From Pseudomonas asiatica (GTDB lineage: Bacteria; Pseudomonadota; Gammaproteobacteria; Pseudomonadales; Pseudomonadaceae): a DNA stretch of 64,000 nucleotides. The translations under genes were made by a program, and so were the position numbers. The stretch is from positions 3,970,501 to 4,034,500 of the forward strand of contig NZ_BLJF01000001.1 of the NCBI RefSeq assembly GCF_009932335.1, in the 5' to 3' direction. Shown here in pieces: positions 51,447 through 64,000 of this stretch (positions are counted from its first letter, which is position 1; the number at the start of each line of letters is the position of its first letter). The notes below the pieces were generated by a model. The model was given only the letters and a program-made list of their open reading frames with translations. It had not been told where the DNA came from and did not search any database.

Positions 51447-52650
51447 GATTGGTCTCCTCGGCAAAATCGCTTTCGCTGAATTCGTGCTCCTCACTACCCA
51501 GGTGCGTACGGCTTTCCCACTCGATGCGCAGCAACAGGCCCACGCAGGCACAGCAGATCACCAGCGAGCTGCCCCCGTAGCTGAGGAACGGCAGGGTCAG
51601 GCCCTTGGTCGGCAGCAGGCCGACGTTCACACCGATGTTGATCAGGAACTGGCCGATCCACAGGAAGGCCAGGCCGAACGCAACATAAGCGGCAAAGAAC
51701 TGTTTGGCTTTTTCCGCCCACAGGCCGATATACAGGGCACGCACAGTCACGAATACGAACAGAGCAATAGTCAGCAGCGAGCCGACCACGCCAAGTTCTT
51801 CGGCCAGTACCGAGAACACGAAGTCGGTGTGCGCTTCAGGCAGGTAGAACTGCTTCTGCACGCTGTTGCCCAGACCAACGCCGAACCACTCGCCACGGCC
51901 GAAGGCAATCAGCGCCTGGGTCAGCTGGTAGCCCGAGCCGAACTGGTCGGACCACGGGTCGGTAAAGGTAATCAGGCGCGCCATACGGTAAGGCTGCGCC
52001 TGTACCAGGACGAACACCGCAACGACCGCCAACACCACCATCAGGCTGAAGCGGAACAGCCCCACCCCGCCGAGGAACAGCATGGCCGCCGCCGCGCCCA
52101 TCATCACCACGGTGGCACCGAAGTCCGGCTCCATCAGCAGCAGGGCAGCCATGGGCAGCAGCACGATGAATGGCTTGAAGAAGCCCATCCAGGTTTCGCG
52201 TACCTCGGTCTGCCGGCGCACCAGGTAGCCGGCCAGGTAGATGACCACGAACACCTTGGCAATTTCCGAAGGCTGCACGTTGAAGAAGCTGAAGCCGATC
52301 CAGCGCATGGAACCGTTCACTTCGCGGCCGATGCCCGGCACCAGCACCAGCACCAGCAGGCCGAAGGCCCCCAGCAGCATCAGGAAGCCCATGCGCTGCC
52401 AGGTGGCGATCGGCACCAGCATGGTGGCGCCACAGGCGACCAGGCCGAGGAACACGTACACCAAGTGGCGGAACATGTGGTAAAGCGGGTTGCCAGACTG
52501 CACCGCAGCCACTTCCGAGGACGCCGAGGTGATCATCACCAGGCCCAGGCCCAGCAAAGCCAGGCAGCCGGCGAGCATCGCGAAGTCCAGGTCGATGCCA
52601 CGGCCGCTGATCAGCGGCGACGGATAGGGCTTGAGGATGCCAAAGATCAT
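51436..52650 (-). CDS. ftsW: SEDS peptidoglycan polymerase FtsW
   Basis: A 404-residue protein with about 10 membrane helices that works with FtsI to polymerise septal glycan. SEDS features seen are GSMRWIGFSFFNVQPSEIAKVF, the catalytic-region Asp in GYQLTQALIAFGRGEWFGVGLG, and PKGLTLPFLSYGGSSLV. The ATG at 52650 overlaps murD by 4 nt. Confidence 0.98.
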   Translation of the reverse strand: MIFGILKPYPSPLISGRGIDLDFAMLAGCLALLGLGLVMITSASSEVAAVQSGNPLYHMFRHLVYVFLGLVACGATMLVPIATWQRMGFLMLLGAFGLLVLVLVPGIGREVNGSMRWIGFSFFNVQPSEIAKVFVVIYLAGYLVRRQTEVRETWMGFFKPFIVLLPMAALLLMEPDFGATVVMMGAAAAMLFLGGVGLFRFSLMVVLAVVAVFVLVQAQPYRMARLITFTDPWSDQFGSGYQLTQALIAFGRGEWFGVGLGNSVQKQFYLPEAHTDFVFSVLAEELGVVGSLLTIALFVFVTVRALYIGLWAEKAKQFFAAYVAFGLAFLWIGQFLINIGVNVGLLPTKGLTLPFLSYGGSSLVICCACVGLLLRIEWESRTHLGSEEHEFSESDFAEETNHGR

Positions 52651-53999
52651 GCAAGGCCTCCCGCTGCCTGGGCGAACAGGCGCCCGCGCTCTTCGAAGTT
52701 CTTGAACATGTCGAGGCTGGCACACGCCGGCGACAGCAGCACGGCATCACCCGGCCGGGCCAGTTCGGCGCATTGCTGTACAGCCTCGTCGAGAGACTTC
52801 ACGCGGACCAGTTGCACGCCATCGCCCAGGGCTTCGGCCAGGCGCTCGGCATCACGGCCAAGCAGCACCACGGCGCGGCAGAAGCGCTTGACCGGCTCGC
52901 GCAACGCGGCGAAGTCGGCGCCCTTGCCGTCGCCACCGGCGATCAGCACCAGTTTGCCTTCGATGTCGGAACCCAGGCCTTCGATCGCGGCCAGGGCAGC
53001 ACCGACGTTGGTGGCCTTGGAATCGTCGTACCAGTTCACGCCGTTGCGCTCGCGCACCCACTGGCAACGGTGGGCCAGGCCGCCGAACTCGCGCAGTGCC
53101 TCGAGCATCGGTTCGAACGGCAGGCCGGCAGCGTGCCCCAGAGCCAGAGCCGCCAGGGCGTTGCTCTGATTGTGGGCGCCACGAATCTTCAGCTCACGTG
53201 CCGGCATCAGCGCCTGGAACTCGAACGCCAGGTATTTTTCGCCGTCCACTTCACGCAGGCCGAAGGCCTTGAAATCCGGTTGGTTGAGACCGAAGGTCCA
53301 GCATGGGCGGCCTTCCACCGGCAGCGGCCGGGACAGGGCATCCTGGCGGTTGACCACGACCTGGCGGGCACCACGGAAGATCCGGTGCTTGGCCAGGTGG
53401 TAAGCCGGCAGGCCGCTGTAGCGGTCCATATGGTCTTCGCTGATGTTCAGCACGGTGGCCACTTCGGCGTTGAGCTGATCGGTGGTTTCCAGCTGGAAGC
53501 TGGACAGTTCCAGCACGTACAGCTCGACATCATCGGCCAACAGGTCCAGCGCCGGGGTACCGAGGTTGCCGCCCACCGCCACGCGCTTGCCCGCCTTGGC
53601 GGCCATTTCGCCCACCAGGGTGGTGACGGTGCTCTTGGCGTTGGAGCCGCTGATGGCAATGATCGGGGCCTTGGCGTGGCGGGCGAACAGTTCGATGTCA
53701 CCGGACAACTTCACCCCACGCGCGGCCGCCTGCTGCAGGGCCGGGGTGGCAAGGGCCAGGCCGGGGCTGACATACAGCTCGTTGGCGCGGCACAGGAAGT
53801 CCACGTCCAGTTCACCACAGCGCACTTCCACCTGCGGGTAATCACGGCGCAGGGTGTCCAGTTCCGGCGGTTGCTCGCGGGTGTCGGCGACCGCAAAGGC
53901 AGTGCCCCGGCTCGCCAGGAAGCGAACCAGGGACATGCCGCTCTTGCCGAGGCCGACAACGATGCGGAATTGGTCGGAAGCGATCAAGGACACGCTCAT
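52647..53999 (-). CDS. murD: UDP-N-acetylmuramoyl-L-alanine--D-glutamate ligase
   Basis: A 450-residue Mur ligase adding D-Glu. The N-terminal VVGLGKSGMSLVRFL binds UDP, the P-loop is ISGSNAKSTVTTLVGEM, with NISEDHMDRY and the C-terminal VNWYDDSKATNVGAALAAI. It begins 1 bp after the stop of mraY (abutting). Confidence 0.98.
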   Translation of the reverse strand: MSVSLIASDQFRIVVGLGKSGMSLVRFLASRGTAFAVADTREQPPELDTLRRDYPQVEVRCGELDVDFLCRANELYVSPGLALATPALQQAAARGVKLSGDIELFARHAKAPIIAISGSNAKSTVTTLVGEMAAKAGKRVAVGGNLGTPALDLLADDVELYVLELSSFQLETTDQLNAEVATVLNISEDHMDRYSGLPAYHLAKHRIFRGARQVVVNRQDALSRPLPVEGRPCWTFGLNQPDFKAFGLREVDGEKYLAFEFQALMPARELKIRGAHNQSNALAALALGHAAGLPFEPMLEALREFGGLAHRCQWVRERNGVNWYDDSKATNVGAALAAIEGLGSDIEGKLVLIAGGDGKGADFAALREPVKRFCRAVVLLGRDAERLAEALGDGVQLVRVKSLDEAVQQCAELARPGDAVLLSPACASLDMFKNFEERGRLFAQAAGGLA

Positions 54000-55082
54000 C
54001 TACCTCAGTTTCAGGGTTGCAAGGCCGATCAGCACCAGGATCACGGTGATGATCCAGAAGCGGACGATCACCCGTGGCTCTGGCCAGCCCTTGAGTTCAA
54101 AGTGGTGGTGGATCGGCGCCATGCGGAACACGCGCTTGCCGGTCAGCTTGAAGGAGGCAACCTGGATCACCACCGACAGGGTTTCCATGACGAACACGCC
54201 GCCCATGATGAACAGCACGATTTCCTGGCGAACGATCACGGCGATGGTGCCCAGCGCGGCGCCCAGCGCCAGCGCGCCGACGTCACCCATGAATACCTGC
54301 GCCGGGTAGGTGTTGAACCACAGGAAGCCCAGGCCGGCACCGATCAGCGCGCCGCAGAACACGATCAGCTCGCCCGAGCCCGGCACATAGGGGATCAGCA
54401 GGTATTCGGCGAACTTAACGTTGCCCGACAGGTAGCAGAAGATGCCCAGGGCGCCGCCGACCATCACCGTCGGCATGATCGCCAGGCCGTCGAGGCCGTC
54501 AGTGAGGTTGACCGCGTTGCTCGAACCGACAATGACGAAGTAGGTCAGCACGACGAAGCCGATGCCCAGCGGAATGGTGACATCCTTGATGAACGGCAGG
54601 ATCAGCGTGGTTTCGACGCTGGTCGGCGCGGTCTTGTACAGGAAGACGGCTGCAGCCAGGCCGAACACCGACTGCCAGAAGTACTTCCAGCGGCTTGGCA
54701 GGCCACGCGAGTTCTTTTCGATCACCTTGCGGTAGTCATCGACCCAGCCGATGGCACCGAATGCCAGGGTAACGATCAGCACCACCCACACATAGCGGTT
54801 GGTCAGGTCGGCCCACAGCAGCGTGCTGACGGCGATGGCGGACAGGATCAGCGCCCCACCCATGGTCGGGGTGCCGGACTTGGACAGGTGCGATTGCGGG
54901 CCGTCGTTACGCACGGCCTGGCCGATCTGGCGGATTTGCAGGGTACGGATCATCCACGGCCCCAGCCACAGCGCCAGGGACAACGCGGTCAGCACACCCA
55001 GAATCCCGCGCAGGGACAGGTACTGGAAGACCGCGAAGCCTTTGTGGAACTGTTGCAGATACTCGGCCAACAGCAGCAGCAT
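54000..55082 (-). CDS. mraY: Phospho-MurNAc-pentapeptide translocase
   Basis: A 360-residue polytopic membrane enzyme that makes lipid I. Catalytic motifs seen: [11 protein letters not shown], the Asp-Asp pair in [31 protein letters not shown] and [15 protein letters not shown]. The ATG at 55082 shares one base with the murF stop (TAATG). Confidence 0.98.
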   Translation of the reverse strand: MLLLLAEYLQQFHKGFAVFQYLSLRGILGVLTALSLALWLGPWMIRTLQIRQIGQAVRNDGPQSHLSKSGTPTMGGALILSAIAVSTLLWADLTNRYVWVVLIVTLAFGAIGWVDDYRKVIEKNSRGLPSRWKYFWQSVFGLAAAVFLYKTAPTSVETTLILPFIKDVTIPLGIGFVVLTYFVIVGSSNAVNLTDGLDGLAIMPTVMVGGALGIFCYLSGNVKFAEYLLIPYVPGSGELIVFCGALIGAGLGFLWFNTYPAQVFMGDVGALALGAALGTIAVIVRQEIVLFIMGGVFVMETLSVVIQVASFKLTGKRVFRMAPIHHHFELKGWPEPRVIVRFWIITVILVLIGLATLKLR

Positions 55083-56441
55083 TAATGTTTCTCCCCGCTG
55101 GCACCGCACAATGCCGCCACGACGTTTTCCATCGCAGCACTGCGCGAGCCCTTGATCAAGATAGTGGTGTCGCTGGCATTCTCGGCGCCAACCGCGTCGA
55201 TCAGCTCAGCTTGAGTAGCGAAATGGCGGCCATTGGCTCCGAATGCCTTGACCGCGTGTGTCATGTTGGAACCCACTGCGTACAGGGCGTCGACCTTGCC
55301 ACGCGCGTAGTCACCCACCTGACGGTGGCCTTCTTCCGCCCATTGCCCCAGTTCGCCGATATCCCCAAGCACCAAGACGGTGCGCCCGGAAAAGCCGGCG
55401 AGTATATCAATGGCCGCGCACATGGAGGTGGGATTTGCGTTGTAACTGTCGTCGATCACCCGCACGCCGTTCGGCGCGATCTGCGCCACGGTACGGCCCT
55501 TGACCGGTTGCACGGCAGCCAAGCCTGCGGCGATGCCGCTCAGGCTCAGACCAACGGCATGGGCAGCGGCAGCGGCGGCCAGGGCATTGCTGACGTTGTG
55601 CTCACCGAGCACATTGAGTTGCACGTCTACCGTGTCGCCAGCGCCATGCAGCTTGAACGAAGGGCAACCACGGGCATCGCGGCCGATGTCAGAGGCATGG
55701 AAATCGGCCTTTGGATTGTTGCGGGCAAAGCTGAAGACTTTGTGCGCGCCGGCACGTGCCTTCCATATATCAAAGGCCTTGTCGTCCAGGTTGAGGATGG
55801 CGATACCGCCCTCGCCCAGGCCTTCGAGAATCTCGCCCTTGGCTTCGACGATCTTTTCCGGGCCGCCGAACTCGCCAACGTGGGCGGTGCCGGCGTTGTT
55901 GATGATGACCACCTGGGGCCGGGTCAGGCCGACGGTGTAGCGGATCTCGCCAATGCGCGAGGCGCCCAGCTCGATCACCGCGGCGCTGTGCTCGGGAGCG
56001 ATCTCCAGCAGGGTCAGCGGCGCGCCGAGGTCGTTGTTCAGGTTGCCGCGGGTGGCGTGCACCAGGCCACGGGTGCGCAGGATGCTGGCGAGCATCTCCT
56101 TGACCGTGGTCTTGCCGCTGGAACCGGTGATGGCCACCACCGGTTTGTCGAATGCAGCACGGTTCAGCGCGCCAAGCTGGCCGAGGGCCAGGCGGCAATC
56201 GGCGACCAGCAGCTGCGGCAGGTCGACATCGGCCACTTCACGCTCGACCAGGGCAGCGACAGCGCCCTTGGCCTTCACATCGGCCAGGTAGTCGTGGCCA
56301 TCGAAGCGCGGGCCGGCCAGGGCCACGAACAGTTGCCCGGCGCCAACACTGCGGCTGTCTATGCTGACGCCGGTGAAGGTGGCGTCGGCACCGACTTGTT
56401 GACCACCCAGCGCTTTGGTCAGCTGGCTGAGTGACATCGGC

Positions 56442-56449
<8 letters not shown>
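55082..56449 (-). CDS. murF: UDP-MurNAc-tripeptide--D-alanyl-D-alanine ligase
   Basis: A 455-residue Mur ligase adding D-Ala-D-Ala. P-loop [34 protein letters not shown] and [15 protein letters not shown] are typical. The start at 56449 ([10 protein letters not shown]) overlaps murE by 8 nt; 56437 is an alternative that would avoid overlap. Confidence 0.97.
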
Positions 56450-59960
<3,511 letters not shown>

Positions 59961-59964
<4 letters not shown>

Positions 59965-60908
59965 CGCAGCTTCTCCGCCACCCGCATAACGGCGCTGCGC
60001 GCCCGCGGGTTGGCCTTGAGCTCGGCGTCGGAAGCGAACTGAGCCTTGCCGATGAGCTTGATTTTCGGCTCGAAGACCTTGTGCTGTACCGGCAGGTTGC
60101 GCGGCAGGTTGTCAGCCTCGCCCTTGGCCAGCCTGCGCATGAACAGCTTGACGATGCGGTCTTCCAGCGAATGGAAGCTGATCACTGCCAGGCGGCCGCC
60201 CACTTCCAGCGCATCGATCGCGGCCTCCAGGCCTGCCTCGAGATCACCCAATTCGTTGTTGACGTGAATACGCAGGCCCTGGAAAGCGCGGGTCGCCGGG
60301 TTCTTGCCCTTCTCCCAGGCCGGGTTGGCCACCTTCAGCACCTCGGCGAGGTCGCCGGTGCGGGTGAACGGTTGCTGTTCGCGGCGTTGCACCACGGCGC
60401 GAGCCATGCGCTTGGCGAAACGCTCTTCGCCGTACTCCTTGAACACACGGGCTATTTCTTCTTCAGGTGCAGTGGCGATGAACTCGGCGGCGCTGATGCC
60501 CTGGTCCGGGTTCATGCGCATGTCGAGCGGGCCATCATTGAGGAAGCTGAAGCCCCGCTCGGGGTCATCCAGCTGCGGCGAGGAAACGCCCAAGTCCAGC
60601 AATACGCCGCTGACCTTGCCATCCAGGCCACGCTCGGCCACTTCCGCGCCCAGCTCGGCAAAGCTGCGCTGCACAATGACAAAGCGGCCGTCTTCGGCCG
60701 CCAGCGCTTGCCCCGTGGCAATCGCCTGTGGATCTTTGTCGAAACCCAGCAGCCGCCCTTGCGGCCCGAGCTTGCTGAGAATCAGCCGGCTGTGCCCGCC
60801 ACGGCCAAAGGTGCCGTCCAGATAGCAACCGTCGGCGCGCAGGGCCAATGCCTCGACAGCTTCGTCGAGCAGGACGGTAATGTGGTTGAAGCCGCTATCT
60901 ATGGTCAC
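59961..60908 (-). CDS. rsmH: 16S rRNA (cytosine1402-N4)-methyltransferase RsmH
   Basis: A 315-residue SAM enzyme that methylates C1402 of 16S rRNA (formerly MraW). It shows [15 protein letters not shown] at the start, SAM-binding [33 protein letters not shown] and [17 protein letters not shown]. Together with RsmI, also in this window, it forms m4Cm1402. Overlaps mraZ and ftsL by 4 nt each. Confidence 0.98.
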
Positions 60909-61360
60909 AGGATCAGGTCACGCAATTCGTCGGGCATGGCGCCCGGTTGTTGAATAGCTGCAAGGTCTGCTGCCGAAACCGCGTTCCAGGCATCTTCATC
61001 CCACAGCTGGAATTTGTTCAGTTGCCCCACCAGCATCGCCTTCTTGTCGAGCTTGGCGTACTCACGCAGACGGGGCGGTACCAGGAAACGCCCACTGCCA
61101 TCGAGCTCCAGGTCAACCGCGTTACCGATCAGCAAACGCTGAAGGCGGCGGTTTTCCTCACGCAACGATGGCAAAGCACGCAACTTGGCTTCTATCTGTT
61201 CCCACTCATCGAGGGGATAAACACACAAGCAGGGGTCAACGGCGTCGATGGTCACGATCAGCTGACCATTGCAACGCGAATCGAGCTCGTCACGGTACCG
61301 GCTCGGCATGGCGAGACGGCCCTTGGCATCGAGGCTGACGGCGTTGGCTCCGCGGAACAC
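60905..61360 (-). CDS. mraZ: Transcriptional regulator MraZ
   Basis: A 151-residue double SpoVT-AbrB-type DNA-binding protein that represses its own operon in E. coli. It begins with GTG at 61360 ([22 protein letters not shown]), the start used in the family, and contains the second half-site ([23 protein letters not shown]). First gene of the dcw cluster; its promoter has three TGGNN boxes (61402-61426). Confidence 0.97.
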   Translation of the reverse strand: MFRGANAVSLDAKGRLAMPSRYRDELDSRCNGQLIVTIDAVDPCLCVYPLDEWEQIEAKLRALPSLREENRRLQRLLIGNAVDLELDGSGRFLVPPRLREYAKLDKKAMLVGQLNKFQLWDEDAWNAVSAADLAAIQQPGAMPDELRDLIL

Positions 61361-61401
61361 GGCTGCGATTCCCCACAATGTTAGCTTTTTTGTGCCAGAA
61401 A

Positions 61402-61426
61402 ACCCACTTCATCCCACTTTCTGCCA
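61402..61426 (-). promoter_or_regulatory. MraZ operator: three TGGNN direct repeats
   Basis: On the minus strand TGGCA (61422-61426), TGGGA (61412-61416) and TGGGT (61402-61406) recur every 10 bp, each preceded by AG. E. coli MraZ binds three TGGG-type repeats with the same 5-bp gaps. The boxes cover about +3 to +27 relative to the predicted start. Confidence 0.85.
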
Positions 61427-61435
61427 CTTGCGCAC

Positions 61436-61465
61436 ACTATAGGAATCCGCCCGCAGCACCGTCAA
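61436..61465 (-). promoter_or_regulatory. Sigma-70 promoter of the mraZ/dcw operon
   Basis: On the minus strand TTGACG (61460-61465), an 18-bp spacer and TATAGT (61436-61441) match the sigma-70 consensus at 5 of 6 positions in each element. It lies just upstream of the MraZ boxes and mraZ. Confidence 0.85.
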
Positions 61466-61669
61466 GGCACGTTCGGAAGGAAAAGCCTTACAGGACCGAG
61501 ATTTAGCGCAATAAAGGAATGCGGAAGGACTACCGAGCAGAAAAAAACACGAGAAAAATCAAACCCACGCAGGCGAATGGAGTTCGAAGTTAAAGTGATT
61601 TATTAAGAGTAAGATTTTTTCGGTATTACCAGAGGGCATCTGCTATCGAATAAAGCAGGGAGGGAAAGG

Positions 61670-62028
61670 TGGAGAGTCGATCTGTAAGCCGGGTTTTGTC
61701 GAGGACAGTCATTCCTCTACGACGGCCATCACTGGACGCCTCTAGCAACCTACCCGGTTCCGACGCGGGCCACGCCTGATGGAACCCTATTTGGTCTTGC
61801 TCCGAGTGGGGTTTACCTAGCCACGAACTGTTGCCAGCCGTGCGGTGCGCTCTTACCGCACCTTTTCACCCTTACCGGCACCGAAGTGCTTAGGCGGTTA
61901 TTTTCTGTGGCACTTTCCGTAGGCTCGCGCCTCCCAGGCGTTACCTGGCACTCTGCCCTATGGAGCCCGGACTTTCCTCCCCCTGCTTTTGCGGAACAAA
62001 AGCAGGCAGCGACTGTCCGATCGACTCT
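61670..62028 (-). ncRNA. rnpB: RNase P RNA (bacterial class A)
   Basis: On the minus strand the transcript starts near 62028 with AGAGTCGATCGGACAGTCGC and ends near 61670 with GATCGACTCTCC. The two ends pair (P1). Conserved class A cores are visible: GAGGAAAGTCCGGGCTCC (CR-I), CAGAAAATAACCGCC (about 61900), and the 3' ACAAAACCCGGCTTACAGATC. About 359 nt, the usual size. It cleaves 5' leaders from tRNA precursors with RnpA. Confidence 0.97.
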
Positions 62029-62037
62029 CCGCCGCCA

Positions 62038-62066
62038 AGATTAACGGCACGCGCGCCCAAGAACAA
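62038..62066 (-). promoter_or_regulatory. Sigma-70-type promoter of rnpB
   Basis: TTGTTC (62061-62066), a 17-bp spacer and TAATCT (62038-62043) on the minus strand, ending 9 nt before the predicted rnpB 5' end. Confidence 0.65.
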
Positions 62067-62095
62067 GCAATACCGGCATTTATATCAATATGCCA

Positions 62096-62980
62096 CTATT
62101 CGGCTTTCTGCTTTTCCAGTGCAAGTTGATACAGCAGGTTCTTGCGCACCCCGGTAATTTCCGCAGCCAGCGCCGCCGCCCGCTTGAGTGGCAGCTCGGC
62201 CAGCAGCAGGTCGAGCACCCGTTGCGCTTCGGCACTGATCGCCTGTTCGCCCTCCGGCGCACTCCAGCCACCAACCAGTACCACGCACTCACCGCGCTGC
62301 TGGTTGCTGTCACCAGCAACGAAGGCGCGAAGCTCGGCCAGGGGCAGGCCCTTGAGGGTCTCGAAGGTCTTGGTCAGTTCACGCGCCAACAACGCCGGGC
62401 GCTCGCCACCGAATACCGCTTCCATGTCTTCAAGGCATTCCAGGATACGGTGCGGGGCCTCGTAGAAGATCAGCGTGCGCGGTTCTTCCTTTACCTGCTC
62501 CAGGCGCGCCCGCCGTCCCGCCGCCTTGGCCGGCAGGAAGCCTTCGAAGATGAAACGGTCCGACGGCAGGCCGGCTGCCGACAGCGCGGCGATCAGAGCG
62601 CAGGCGCCCGGCACCGGGACCACATTTACCCCCGCAGCACGCGCCTGGCGCACCAGGTGGTACCCCGGATCGGAAATCAGCGGCGTGCCGGCATCGGAAA
62701 CCAACGCCACATTCTCGCCCGCCAGCAGCTTGGTGAGAAAACGCCCGCCCTCGTCACGCTCGTTGTGTTCATGGCAGGCCGCCAGCGGCGTGTCGATGCC
62801 GAAGTGCTGCAGCAGACGGATCGAATGACGGGTATCTTCCGCCGCGATCAGGGCCACGTCCGCCAGCACCTTCAGCGCCCGGGCACTCATGTCGTCGAGG
62901 TTGCCGATAGGGGTTGCGACCACATACAGCGTCCCCACCGTGGATTTCGAAGCCCCTGCCACATCAGTCACTGCGCACAC
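62096..62980 (-). CDS. rsmI: 16S rRNA (cytidine1402-2'-O)-methyltransferase RsmI
   Basis: A 294-residue tetrapyrrole-methylase-fold SAM enzyme. Signature [21 protein letters not shown] at the start, [16 protein letters not shown] and [15 protein letters not shown] in the middle. It 2'-O-methylates C1402, the nucleotide also modified by RsmH. It is divergent from lpoA, as in other gammaproteobacteria. Confidence 0.97.
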   Translation of the reverse strand: MCAVTDVAGASKSTVGTLYVVATPIGNLDDMSARALKVLADVALIAAEDTRHSIRLLQHFGIDTPLAACHEHNERDEGGRFLTKLLAGENVALVSDAGTPLISDPGYHLVRQARAAGVNVVPVPGACALIAALSAAGLPSDRFIFEGFLPAKAAGRRARLEQVKEEPRTLIFYEAPHRILECLEDMEAVFGGERPALLARELTKTFETLKGLPLAELRAFVAGDSNQQRGECVVLVGGWSAPEGEQAISAEAQRVLDLLLAELPLKRAAALAAEITGVRKNLLYQLALEKQKAE

Positions 62981-63157
62981 CTGTCGTTCGGATCAAAGGC
63001 GCCATTGTAGCCCGAGCGCCTGCAACAGGGCGCAAAGAACTTCGCCGACGACCGATGGCAGGCCTCCTATAGTGAAGGATCGACACGGCAACATCGCGCC
63101 CCGGCCAGCGCTTGGGTACAATTGCCGGCCACCTTGATCGAGTAACAGGACCTTTAC

Positions 63158-64000
63158 ATGATCGCTTGCCTGCGGCTGTTCACAGCCCTCTGCCTTGCTG
63201 CCTTGCTGGCAGCCTGCGCCAGCTCGCCCTCATCCAGCCTGGGCGAACTGCCACGCACCCCGGACGCCAGCATCGAGCAACTGCTCGAAAAGGCTGCTTC
63301 CAGCAAGTCCGCGGAAGACGCCGCCCTGCTGCGCCTGAGCGCAGCCGACCTGGCCTACAGGCAGAAGGACTTCCCACGCGCCGCACGCATCCTCGAGCAG
63401 GTGCCGCTGGACACGCTCAAGCCGGCCCAGCAAGTGTTCGCCAGCACCCTCGGAGCCGAGCTGGCCATGAGCCGCAACCAGCCCAAGGCTGCCCTGGCTG
63501 CCCTGGCCCACCCCAGCCTGCAGCGCGTCGCCGAACTGCCGCAAGAACAGCAAGCGCGCACCTACAGCGTGCACGCGGCCGCCCTCGAAGCCGATGGCCA
63601 GGCCCTCGCCGCCGCGCAACAGCGCGTGCTGCTGGCCCCGCTGCTCAGCGGCCAGGCCGCCAGCGCCAACAATGACGCCATCTGGGCACTGGTCGCCTCG
63701 CTGCCGGCAGAGCAACTGCAGCAGCCAGGCAACGACCAGCCCCTTGCCGGCTGGACCAGCCTGGCCTTCGCGGTAAAAAGCGCCGGCACCCTGGAGCAGC
63801 AGCAAGCGGCGATCGACGCCTGGGTCAAGCAGCACCCGGACCACCCGGCCGCCCAGCAACTGCCGCTGGCTCTGACCAAGCTCAAGGAGCTGGCCAGCCA
63901 ACCGCTGACCAAAATTGCCCTGCTGCTGCCTCAGGAAGGCCCGCTTGCCGGTGTTGCCCGCGCCCTGCGTGACGGCTTCATGGCTGCACACTTCCAGGCC
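63158..64000 (+). CDS. lpoA: Penicillin-binding protein activator LpoA (3' part missing)
   Basis: The ATG at 63158 opens 281 codons that run off the right edge. The signal peptide ends with lipobox LAAC (about residue 20), so it is an outer-membrane lipoprotein. The N-terminal part has TPR-like helical repeats (LRLSAADLAYRQKDFPRAAR), and the C-terminal periplasmic-binding-like domain is beginning (IALLLPQEGPLAGVARALRDGF). LpoA reaches through the wall to stimulate PBP1a. AACAGGA lies 7-8 nt upstream of the start. Confidence 0.93.
   Translation, partial: MIACLRLFTALCLAALLAACASSPSSSLGELPRTPDASIEQLLEKAASSKSAEDAALLRLSAADLAYRQKDFPRAARILEQVPLDTLKPAQQVFASTLGAELAMSRNQPKAALAALAHPSLQRVAELPQEQQARTYSVHAAALEADGQALAAAQQRVLLAPLLSGQAASANNDAIWALVASLPAEQLQQPGNDQPLAGWTSLAFAVKSAGTLEQQQAAIDAWVKQHPDHPAAQQLPLALTKLKELASQPLTKIALLLPQEGPLAGVARALRDGFMAAHFQA

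Larger units (their letters stand above)
61361..61669. other. mraZ leader and gap to rnpB
   Basis: This stretch holds the Pmra promoter and MraZ boxes (61402-61465). The remaining part (about 61480-61660) is A/T-richer than its neighbours and shows no gene, no REP and no clear terminator for rnpB. Confidence 0.6.

Noticed and set aside
61960..62157. Small open frame over the 5' part of rnpB
   Set aside because: It covers RNase P RNA, whose structure and conserved motifs explain the sequence.

Overview
The window looks like a Pseudomonas chromosome, most likely from the P. putida group. The evidence is GC-rich coding sequence, many paired P. putida-type REP palindromes in gene ends, and a gene order that (from memory of reference genomes) parallels P. 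aeruginosa PA4367 to PA4423: bifA, imelysin/di-haem operon, RND pair, inaA/methyltransferase, colS/colR, PAP2, groEL/ES, fxsA, hugZ, ampG, mscS, yajQ, argJ, secA, lpxC and the division/cell-wall (dcw) cluster through mraZ, rnpB, rsmI and lpoA. No tRNA, rRNA operon, CRISPR array, insertion sequence or prophage was seen.

Region 1 (1-6.4 kb) is accessory: a hydroxypyruvate-isomerase-like gene cut by the left edge, a divergent GntR regulator that appears to carry two winged-helix domains, a membrane PQQ dehydrogenase, a TauE/SafE permease and a TauD-like Fe(II)/2-oxoglutarate dioxygenase. No known pathway explains this set, and it is the best candidate for an undescribed metabolic module. Region 2 (6.4-18.3 kb) has BifA-type c-di-GMP phosphodiesterase, a probably iron-linked imelysin/di-haem/imelysin/DUF1513 lipoprotein group, and a two-gene RND pump. 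Region 3 (18.3-23 kb) is a ColRS envelope-stress module: sensor, regulator and two flanking target units, each preceded by a sequence matching the published ColR box (one perfect, one with one mismatch).

Region 4 (23-43 kb) holds groESL with a sigma-32-like promoter, fxsA, a HugZ haem-oxygenase-family gene with a strong Fur-box candidate, a DUF481 outer-membrane protein, an alkyltransferase-like protein, AmpG and MdfA-type transporters, MscS, YajQ, a PanE-like reductase, an orphan sensor kinase coupled to a cobalamin adenosyltransferase, a Nudix/ThiE-like fusion, a GST, argJ and secA. Eleven REP units separate these genes and those of regions 2-3. Region 5 (43-61.4 kb) is dciA followed by the dcw cluster on the minus strand (mraZ to lpxC). 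It is almost entirely overlapping genes, starts at a sigma-70-like promoter with three MraZ-type boxes and ends at a strong terminator after lpxC. Region 6 (61.4-64 kb) has rnpB, rsmI and the first 281 codons of lpoA.

Start sites were adjusted where Shine-Dalgarno position or family length argued for it. Locus names of reference strains come from memory, not from a search.
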